This document shows, piece by piece, positions 1 through 5,283 of a stretch of DNA of 8,836 nucleotides. The first letter of the stretch is position 1. Every line of letters begins with the position of its first letter. The notes under the pieces were generated by a model. The model searched no databases. It saw only the letters and a program-made list of their open reading frames with translations, and was not told the origin of the DNA. The position numbers and the translations under genes were made by a program. Origin of the DNA: Rubrobacter sp. (GTDB lineage: Bacteria > Actinomycetota > Rubrobacteria > Rubrobacterales > Rubrobacteraceae). The DNA lies in assembly GCA_016781705.1 (NCBI GenBank), contig JADDPV010000007.1:1-8836 (forward strand), in the 5' to 3' direction.

Positions 1-987
1 ATAAACGTGCTCTCGGAGCTCCCCGGCGAGTGGCGCGACCGGCTCGCGCGTTGGGCGGATCTCAACGACCGGTACCGGCGGGATGCCCGCGAGGTCACCT
101 CCCCGAGCCGCAACGACGAGTACCTTCTCTACCAGACGCTACTCGGTGCGTGGCCACCCGGAGAGCTCGATGAGAAGAGGCTACGGGACTTTAGTGATCG
201 CATCAAAGGGTATATGGAGAAGGCGATCCGGGAGGCGCAGGTAAACACCTCCTGGACCGACCCGGACGAGGAGTACGAGGCGGGGGTCGCCCATTTCGTA
301 GAAGCCCTGCTCTCCTCGGAAGCTCCCTTCTTCCCGGAGTTCCTGCCGTTCCAGCGTCGCGTCGCCCGCCTCGGCGCCATAAACGGCCTCTCCCAGACCC
401 TGCTCAAGTTCATAGCCCCCGGCGTCCCGGACGTCTACCAGGGCAACGAACTCTGGGACTTCAGCCTCGTGGACCCGGACAACCGCCGCCCCGTGGACTT
501 CGGATTGCGCAAGAGGCTCCTCGCGGACCTGAAAAGACTGGATACCTCCTCAGCGGCGTCCCTGCTCGAGGATAGCGCCTGGCAGGACGGCCGGCCGAAG
601 CTCTACCTGATCTGGAAGGCGCTCGGGCTCCGTCGCGAGAAACCAGATCTCTTCGAGGGCGGTGAATATCTCCCCCTGGAGACTTCGGGGGAATGCGCCG
701 CTCACCTCGTCGCCTTCGCCCGGCGGCGCGGGGTAGAGCTGGCGATCGCGGTTGCGCCCCGACTGTGCGCCCATCTTGTGGACGAATCCGGCCCGCTCCT
801 GCCGGCCCCCGAAAAATGGGCCGGCACCCTCGTACGCCTCTCCGGAGAGCTGGCCGGGGCGACGTACCTCAACGTGCTCACCGGCGAAAAAGTGACGGTC
901 GAGGAGCGCGACGGCGAGGCGTCATTGCCCGTCAACGCTTTGCTTCGCGATTTCCCCGTAGCCCTGCTAACAACTGACGGCCGATAG
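1..987 (+). CDS. treY: Maltooligosyl trehalose synthase, C-terminal part (5' truncated by window)
   Basis: This enzyme is a GH13-family intramolecular transglucosylase in the cytoplasm. It turns the reducing-end alpha-1,4 bond of maltodextrins into an alpha,alpha-1,1 bond, and TreZ then releases trehalose. The frame is open from base 1 and reads INVLSELPGEW, typical of TreY just downstream of its conserved HDTKRSED region, so the gene begins outside the window. About 328 residues of a protein usually 700-800 long are visible. Characteristic blocks are SPSRNDEYLLYQTL, TSWTDPDEEYE, FLPFQRRVARLGAINGL, and APGVPDVYQGNELWDFSLVDPDNRRPVDF, which I quote in pieces: APGVPDVYQGNELWDF, then SLVDPDNRRPVDF. 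The catalytic acids of GH13 lie mostly upstream and cannot be checked. The C-terminus, ending FPVALLTTDGR, looks intact. No treZ follows; the next stretch is degenerate sequence. Family assignment is firm. No terminator with a T-tract is visible after the stop. Confidence 0.95.
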   Translation: MNVLSELPGEWRDRLARWADLNDRYRRDAREVTSPSRNDEYLLYQTLLGAWPPGELDEKRLRDFSDRIKGYMEKAIREAQVNTSWTDPDEEYEAGVAHFVEALLSSEAPFFPEFLPFQRRVARLGAINGLSQTLLKFIAPGVPDVYQGNELWDFSLVDPDNRRPVDFGLRKRLLADLKRLDTSSAASLLEDSAWQDGRPKLYLIWKALGLRREKPDLFEGGEYLPLETSGECAAHLVAFARRRGVELAIAVAPRLCAHLVDESGPLLPAPEKWAGTLVRLSGELAGATYLNVLTGEKVTVEERDGEASLPVNALLRDFPVALLTTDGR

Positions 988-993
988 CCCCAA

Positions 994-1143
994 ATGGTGG
1001 GAGTGCGGGGCGTCTACCGGGTCTACCCGCGGGCGTTTCGGGACTCGAAGGGCGTATCAGGCACGTTGGATCGCCTGGAGCGGTCGGCTCTCTCGAGTAG
1101 ATCGGCGCCCGGCGCTCCCCAGCCCAGGCCGGGAGATCCGTGA
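994..1143 (+). pseudogene. Remnant resembling the N-terminus of a GH13 alpha-glucosidase/amylase
   Basis: An open frame of 49 codons starts 6 nt after the treY stop. Its first 30 residues include GVYRVYPRAFRDSKG and a TLDRLE segment. These match the usual start of GH13 hydrolases, where an IYQIYPRSF.DSNGDG motif is followed by GDL.GI..RLDYL. The NGDG/GDL loop, which binds calcium in many family members, is shortened. After the LDRLE segment the sequence becomes low-complexity (Ser, Pro, Arg-rich) and stops. An intact family member would run several hundred residues. I see a decayed or truncated fragment rather than a functional gene. Its place directly after treY suggests the remains of a glucan or trehalose gene cluster. 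The match is short, so chance resemblance is not excluded. Confidence 0.4.
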
Positions 1144-1241
1144 ACACCGACGATCTCTACCATCGGGGCTTCGAGCCGCTCGAGAAGGCAGGGCTCTCCG
1201 ACTTCACCGTTAATTCCTTGCTGGCAGCACCAGAGGCGTGA
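1140..1241 (+). other. Unrecognised 33-codon open frame after the GH13-like remnant
   Basis: A GTG-started frame overlaps the stop of the preceding remnant (GTGA) and ends at a TGA inside a small GAGGC/GCCTC hairpin (1233-1246). The product includes NTDDLYHRGFEPLEKAGL and then SDFTVNSLLAAPEA. The composition looks protein-like, with a plausible amphipathic helix, but I do not recognise a family. No good Shine-Dalgarno precedes it. It may be a fragment of a decayed gene or a chance open frame in GC-rich DNA. The hairpin has only a 5-bp stem and no T-tract, so I do not call it a terminator. Confidence 0.15.
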
Positions 1242-1269
1242 GCCTCGTCAGGGGGTAGGTGCTTATACA

Positions 1270-1283
1270 GCAACTATAGTTGC
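1270..1283. promoter_or_regulatory. Perfect 14-bp palindrome, candidate operator
   Basis: GCAACTATAGTTGC is its own reverse complement without mismatch. It lies about 135 bp before the first gene of the folate/sarcosine operon, in an AT-richer patch of otherwise GC-rich DNA. It overlaps the candidate -35 box (1280-1285). A dimeric regulator of the GntR, TetR or similar type would be the expected ligand, but no regulator gene is in the window, so the binding protein is unknown. Confidence 0.45.
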
Positions 1284-1308
1284 ACTAAGCTCTTGTCCGT
1301 GATACATT
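1280..1308 (+). promoter_or_regulatory. Candidate sigma-70-type promoter for the operon
   Basis: TTGCAC (1280-1285) and TACATT (1303-1308) are separated by 17 bp, the optimal spacing. The match to TTGACA is 3 of 6 and to TATAAT 4 of 6, so the call rests on spacing, position and the two inverted repeats that overlap it. Transcription would begin near 1315, giving a leader of about 100 nt before the TTG start at 1419. No other convincing promoter is visible between treY and the operon. Confidence 0.35.
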
Positions 1309-1316
1309 CCGAATGT
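1304..1316. promoter_or_regulatory. Inverted repeat ACATTC-C-GAATGT over the -10 region
   Basis: Two perfect 6-bp arms flank a single central C. The repeat covers the candidate -10 box and the expected start of transcription. A competing pairing exists: CATTCC (1305-1310) is complementary to GGAATG (1326-1331), which would give a hairpin with a 15-nt loop if transcribed. It could be a second operator site or a 5'-end RNA structure. It differs in sequence from the 1270-1283 palindrome, so one regulator need not bind both. Confidence 0.35.
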
Positions 1317-1403
1317 GGAGAGAAAGGAATGGAGGCTTTAGCGTCGGGGGTCTCGTAGCAACCTGTCCATGAGGAACACCACCACCGGTTACGGCGTCTT
1401 GGT

Positions 1404-1410
1404 GAGGAGG
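1404..1410 (+). promoter_or_regulatory. Shine-Dalgarno GAGGAGG of the first operon gene
   Basis: GAGGAGG ends 8 nt before the TTG codon at 1419 and favours that start over the ATG at 1452. The ATG has its own weaker GAGGA at 1442-1446. The site also forms the last codons of a 14-codon open frame, ATG 1369 to TAA 1413. Confidence 0.7.
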
Positions 1411-1418
1411 TAATTCTT

Positions 1419-2636
1419 TTGCGCATACCTTATGACACTCCGAGGATCCACATGTATACGCGGATCCGCAAGTCCCCGTTCTTCTATGCGCACCAGCGCC
1501 ACGGTGTGCAGTCCTACACGGTCACCAACCGTCAGTACCATCCCAGGCACTACGACGACATGGTCGCCGAGTACTGGAAGCTGGTCAAAGACGTCACCAT
1601 GTGGGATGTGGCCGCCGAGCGGCAGGTCGAGATCACCGGTCCAGACGCCTTCACCCTGACGAACATGCTCACGCCGCGGGACCTGACGAAGTGCGAGGTC
1701 ACGCAGTGCAAGTTCGCGCTCAACACCGACGTCGACGGCGGCATCATCAACAACCCGGTGTTGCTACGCTTGGGCGAGAACCACTTCTGGCTGTCCGTGG
1801 CCGATGGCGACGTGCTTCTGTGGGCCAAGGGGGTGGCCGCCGTTTCCGGCCTGAACGTGCAGATCCGGGAGCCCGACGTGGCGCCGGTCCAGATTCAGGG
1901 ACCGAAGTCCAAGGACCTCATGGTTGACCTCTTCGGCGACCAGATCCTCGACCTCCGGTACTACTGGATGGACCAGTACGAGCTCGACGGCATGGATGTC
2001 GTCATATCGCGAACCGGTTACACCGGCGAGGTGGGGTTCGAGATTTACCTCAGAGACGCCAGCCGGAACGGCATGAAGTTCTGGGACACCATGCTCGAGG
2101 CTGGTAAGCCCCACGACCTCGCGGTCATCGGGCCGTCCCAGATCCGGCGGGTGGAGGCCGGTATCTTGAGCTACGGCTCCGACATAGCGCTGGACAACAA
2201 CGCCTACAGCGACTACGCGTTCCTCAACCCCTACGAGGTAGGGTTGGAGTACACGGTGGAGCTCGACCAGGAGGCCGACTTTATAGGGAAAGAGGCGCTG
2301 AAGCGCATCGCGGACGAGGGGGTCGACCGCAAGGTGGTCGGAATAGAGCTCATGGGCGACCCTCTGGTGGGATACATAGAGGACTACTTGCAGGTTGTCG
2401 AGAACGGCGCGCAGATCGGCCAGGTCTCCTCGGTGTTCTGGTCGCCGCGGCTGAAGACGAACATCGGGTATGCGCTGGTGCCCATCGAGTACGCCGACCT
2501 AGGAACCGAACTGACGGTGAGGATGGCCACCGGTGAAGTTACGGCCAGGGTCGTCGAGAAGCCCTTCATAGACCCGAAGAAGCAGACCGTCAAGGCGGAT
2601 CTGCGGGCGCCTTCGGCTCTCACCAGGTTGTCGTAA
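1419..2636 (+). CDS. GcvT/DmdA-like folate-dependent methyltransferase (demethylase), substrate unknown
   Basis: The 405-residue product belongs to the aminomethyltransferase (GcvT) fold family. It most resembles the branch around DMSP demethylase DmdA, as judged by DVAAERQVEITGPDA, TPRDLTKCEVTQCKF, LSVADGDVLLWAKG and EPDVAPVQIQGPKS. Members of this branch are cytoplasmic and transfer a methyl group to tetrahydrofolate. The folate-domain motif YTGEVGFEIYLRD is present, with Glu204 at the usual conserved position. The acidic pair after GGI in glycine-cleavage T-proteins is Asn111-Asn112 here (GGIINNPV), which argues against a normal T-protein. The C-terminal barrel ends with GYALVPIEYADLG and VVEKPFIDPKKQ. 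TTG at 1419 is chosen for its GAGGAGG; ATG at 1452 is a possible alternative. It is first in the operon, 19 nt before a reductase-like gene that could process 5-methyl-THF. The donor could be a betaine, dimethylglycine, a sulfonium compound or something else. Confidence 0.85.
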   Translation: MRIPYDTPRIHMYTRIRKSPFFYAHQRHGVQSYTVTNRQYHPRHYDDMVAEYWKLVKDVTMWDVAAERQVEITGPDAFTLTNMLTPRDLTKCEVTQCKFALNTDVDGGIINNPVLLRLGENHFWLSVADGDVLLWAKGVAAVSGLNVQIREPDVAPVQIQGPKSKDLMVDLFGDQILDLRYYWMDQYELDGMDVVISRTGYTGEVGFEIYLRDASRNGMKFWDTMLEAGKPHDLAVIGPSQIRRVEAGILSYGSDIALDNNAYSDYAFLNPYEVGLEYTVELDQEADFIGKEALKRIADEGVDRKVVGIELMGDPLVGYIEDYLQVVENGAQIGQVSSVFWSPRLKTNIGYALVPIEYADLGTELTVRMATGEVTARVVEKPFIDPKKQTVKADLRAPSALTRLS

Positions 2637-2655
2637 CCGCTCAAGCGATCTCCCG

Positions 2656-3549
2656 ATGGACCAAGGACAAGCTCGCCGGACCTCCACGGGGCAAGCCGGC
2701 ACGGACGAGGGGACCGAGAGGGCTCCCCTCGCAACACCCGCCTCGTTCAGGTTCGAGATGATGCCGACGGAGGAGGCGGTGGAGCAGACGGCTTACCTCC
2801 CCGAGGGGGCGAAAGTGGCAGTGAGCTGCTCGCCGGCCAAAGGCGTCGAGGGCACCCTCGCGCTGAGTGAGGAGCTGTCGCGGAGGGGTTTTCGGGTAGT
2901 GCCGCACGTCTCGGCGCGGCTAGTGAAGGGCCGGGCGCACCTGGGAGAGATCTTGCGGCGGTTGGGGGGTGCCGGCGTGAGAGACGTTTTCGTCGTGGGG
3001 GGCGACGCTAAGGAGCCAGCCGGCCCGTACGCGGACGCGCCCGCGCTGCTGCGGGCGATGGGGGATCTGGGGCACGGCTTCGAGCAGGTCGGCGTGACCG
3101 GGTATCCAGAGGGCCATCCCGCCATCGTCGACGACGCCCTCCGCCGGGCGCTCCGGGACAAGCTGCCCTTCGCCACCTACATCGTCACCCAGATGTGCTT
3201 CGACCCCGAGGTGATCTTAGGCTGGGTCGCGGGCATCCGGCGGGAAGGGATCGGGCTGCCCGTCTACGTCGGTATTCCGGGCGTCGTGGAGCGCAGAAAG
3301 CTGCTGCGGATCTCGCTGAGGATCGGCGTGGGTGACTCGGCGCGCTTTCTCGCCAAGCACGCCAACATAGTGGCGAGCCTCCTCAAGCCTGGTTATAGCC
3401 CCGACGCGCTGGTCGAGAGGCTGGTCCCGTACGCGGGTGATAGGGAATACAACATCGCCGGGTTTCACGTGTACACCTTCAACCAGGTGGAGAATACCGA
3501 GAAGTGGCTTCGGCAAACGCCGAGCCTCAGCGGGGCGGCTGTGGGTTAG
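2656..3549 (+). CDS. Divergent methylenetetrahydrofolate reductase-like protein
   Basis: The 297-residue product resembles the short, non-canonical MTHFR-like proteins seen in actinobacteria and in methyl-salvage clusters. Family enzymes interconvert 5,10-methylene-THF and 5-methyl-THF. Parallels to MetF are FRFEMMPTEE (Glu34, in place of the FEFFPP glutamate), FVVGGDAKEP (Asp117, where MetF has an LRGD aspartate) and YIVTQMCFDPEV (Gln179, where MetF has ITQFFFD). The segment SARLVKGRAHLGEILRRL is a family hallmark. Classical FAD-contacting motifs are poorly conserved, so the cofactor is uncertain. Residues 1-29 are a polar, Gly/Thr-rich tail without a domain. ATG 2656 is the only reasonable start, although no clear Shine-Dalgarno precedes it; translation may be coupled to the gene 19 nt upstream. 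Next to a THF methyltransferase, it may run in the oxidative direction and return methyl groups as methylene-THF. That direction is inferred. Confidence 0.8.
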   Translation: MDQGQARRTSTGQAGTDEGTERAPLATPASFRFEMMPTEEAVEQTAYLPEGAKVAVSCSPAKGVEGTLALSEELSRRGFRVVPHVSARLVKGRAHLGEILRRLGGAGVRDVFVVGGDAKEPAGPYADAPALLRAMGDLGHGFEQVGVTGYPEGHPAIVDDALRRALRDKLPFATYIVTQMCFDPEVILGWVAGIRREGIGLPVYVGIPGVVERRKLLRISLRIGVGDSARFLAKHANIVASLLKPGYSPDALVERLVPYAGDREYNIAGFHVYTFNQVENTEKWLRQTPSLSGAAVG

Positions 3550-3639
3550 CTGGAGGCAAGAGATGATCGAGCGGTCCTTCCCGCCGCTCTTTGTTCTCGA
3601 CCGGCTCCAACGAGCATACGCACTACGGGAGACGATCAG

Positions 3640-4935
3640 GTGGGCATATTCAACAACCGTAACGGTTCGGAGAACGGCTATCGCAAGCCTGCCCGGTACT
3701 CGGCGTTCGACCTCTTTCGTCGCGGCCTCTCGCGGGCCGACTGGCCGCGGGCGTGGCGCAAACACGATCTGCGGCCCAGCTACGACGTCGTCGTGGTCGG
3801 CGGCGGCGTGCACGGTCTGGCCACCGCCTACTACCTGGCCGCCAATCACGGCATCACTGACGTGGCAGTCCTCGAGAAGGGCTACATCGGCAGCGGCGGG
3901 TCGGGGCGCAACACGGCGATCATTCGCTCGAATTACCTCACGCCGGAAGGCGTGCGCTTCTACGACCGCTCCGTAAAGCTCTACGAGACCCTGTCGGCTG
4001 ACCTGAACTTCAACGCGATGTTCGCCCAGCGCGGCCACCTCACCCTCGCCCACAACGACGGCTCGCTGCGCACGATGCGCTGGCGGGCCGAGGTCAACAA
4101 GCTCGAGGGCGTGAACTCCGAGGTCATAGGTCCTGACGAGATCAAGCGTCTCGTCCCTTATATAGACACTTCGGAGGACGTACGCTACCCGATCTTGGGC
4201 GCCCTGTACCACCCGCCGGGCGGGATCATCCGCCACGACGCAGTGGTCTGGGGCTACGCCCGCGGCGCGGACGCCTACGGCGCGCACATCCACCAGAACA
4301 CCGAGGTTACGGGGATCGACGTGGTCGACGGCAGGGTCGGGGGCGTCAAGACCAATCGCGGCGACATCGCCACGCGCGTCGTGGTCAACTGCACGGCCGG
4401 CTGGGCCACCCTGATCTCGGGGATGGCAGGGGTGAGGATGCCTATCAGCACCTTCCCCCTTCAGGCGGCCGTCACCGAGCCGGTAAGGCCATTCCTCGAC
4501 CCGGTCATAGTCTCGGGGACGCTGCACGTGTACGTGAGCCAGACCGACCGGGGGGAGCTGGTCTTCGGCGCCAGCGTGGACCCGTTCACCTCCTACTCGA
4601 TGCGGGGCACGCTCGAGTTCACCGAGGGTCTGGCCGGACACGTGCTCGAGCTCATGCCCTCGCTGTCCAGGATGCGCGTGCTCCGCCAGTGGGCGGGTTT
4701 GTGCGACATGACGCCGGACTTTTCCCCGATCATGGGCACCACACCCGTGGCGGGTTTCCTCATCGACGTGGGCTGGGGCACCTACGGGTTCAAGGCTGGC
4801 CCCGTCTCGGGCGAGACGATGGCCGAGCTCATAGCCACAGGCAAGACGCCCGAGCTCATCGCCCCCTTCGGCCTCGACCGGTTCGAGAGGGGAGATCTGA
4901 TGGGCGAGAAGGGGGCCGCGGCAGTTGGGCACTGA
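3640..4935 (+). CDS. soxB: Sarcosine oxidase, beta subunit
   Basis: This is the flavoprotein subunit of heterotetrameric sarcosine oxidase, which oxidises sarcosine to an imine and passes the methyl carbon to THF. The 431-residue protein opens with RYSAFDLFRRGLS, the usual SoxB start after an extra 19 residues. An FAD-binding Rossmann motif follows: YDVVVVGGGVHGLATAYYL, with G54, G56 and G59. EKGYIGSGGSGRNTAIIRSN is also typical. IIRHDAVVWGYARGAD contains His199, which corresponds to the histidine that covalently holds FMN in characterised SoxB proteins. The C-terminal end carries CDMTPDFSPIMG and GWGTYGFKAGPVSGE, standard for this DAO-type fold. GTG at 3640 is chosen because GGGAGA lies 7 nt upstream. 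An out-of-frame ATG at 3563 has an even better ribosome site. soxD follows after 21 nt. The protein appears intact. Confidence 0.96.
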   Translation: MGIFNNRNGSENGYRKPARYSAFDLFRRGLSRADWPRAWRKHDLRPSYDVVVVGGGVHGLATAYYLAANHGITDVAVLEKGYIGSGGSGRNTAIIRSNYLTPEGVRFYDRSVKLYETLSADLNFNAMFAQRGHLTLAHNDGSLRTMRWRAEVNKLEGVNSEVIGPDEIKRLVPYIDTSEDVRYPILGALYHPPGGIIRHDAVVWGYARGADAYGAHIHQNTEVTGIDVVDGRVGGVKTNRGDIATRVVVNCTAGWATLISGMAGVRMPISTFPLQAAVTEPVRPFLDPVIVSGTLHVYVSQTDRGELVFGASVDPFTSYSMRGTLEFTEGLAGHVLELMPSLSRMRVLRQWAGLCDMTPDFSPIMGTTPVAGFLIDVGWGTYGFKAGPVSGETMAELIATGKTPELIAPFGLDRFERGDLMGEKGAAAVGH

Positions 4936-4956
4936 GCGCGTAGCCTGGGGGCGGCC

Positions 4957-5283
4957 ATGATCCTCCTGCCCTGCCCCTATTGCGGGCTCCGCAACGCGTC
5001 GGAGTTCCGTTACGTCGGCGAGCTGTCGGAGCGCCCCGACCCGAACGCGACCGGCATCGAGGACTGGCGGGCTTTTCTGTACATGCGGGACAACCCGGCG
5101 GGCTGGACTACGGAGACCTGGTTCCACCGCGCCGGCTGCCGGCGGCACTTCGTGGTCGAGCGGCACACGGTGACCAACGAGGTGCGAGACTCGCGGCTCC
5201 CGGCGGCGCAACTTCGAGACAGGGAGGACGAACGGGCCACCGGCGGGAACGTCGCTGACGACCGCGGGGGGGCTACCTATTGA
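4957..5283 (+). CDS. soxD: Sarcosine oxidase, delta subunit
   Basis: The delta subunit is a small zinc-binding structural component of the sarcosine oxidase heterotetramer. The 108-residue product starts MILLPCPYCG and contains Cys6, Cys9, His57 and Cys61. This reproduces the Cys-x2-Cys ... His-x3-Cys zinc site of known SoxD proteins. The central block YMRDNPAGWTTETWFHRAGC, together with RRHFVVERHTVTNEV, is highly typical. The last 30 residues are charged and glycine-rich and look like a disordered tail, a little longer than in many homologues. The ATG follows a run of G residues (weak ribosome site) 21 nt after soxB. Its stop overlaps the TTG start proposed for soxA by 3 nt. Confidence 0.95.
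   Translation: MILLPCPYCGLRNASEFRYVGELSERPDPNATGIEDWRAFLYMRDNPAGWTTETWFHRAGCRRHFVVERHTVTNEVRDSRLPAAQLRDREDERATGGNVADDRGGATY

Noticed and set aside
1019..1030. CGGGT-CT-ACCCG inverted repeat shortly after treY
   Set aside because: The loop is 2 nt, the stem short, and no T-run follows; it lies inside the GH13-like reading frame and is likely coding coincidence.
1233..1246. GAGGC-gtga-GCCTC hairpin as a terminator after treY and the remnant region
   Set aside because: The stem is only 5 bp and no T-tract follows, so it does not meet the standard of an intrinsic terminator.
1242..1418. Glycine or tetrahydrofolate riboswitch before the operon
   Set aside because: The function of the operon would suit one, but I could not match the conserved core sequences by eye, so it is not called as a feature.
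3217..5211. A 664-codon open frame on the - strand
   Set aside because: It lies antisense to metF-like, soxB and soxD, which have clear family motifs. Its product is low-complexity (Arg, Val, His, Gly, Ala-rich) with no recognisable domain. Long antisense frames are common in GC-rich genes.
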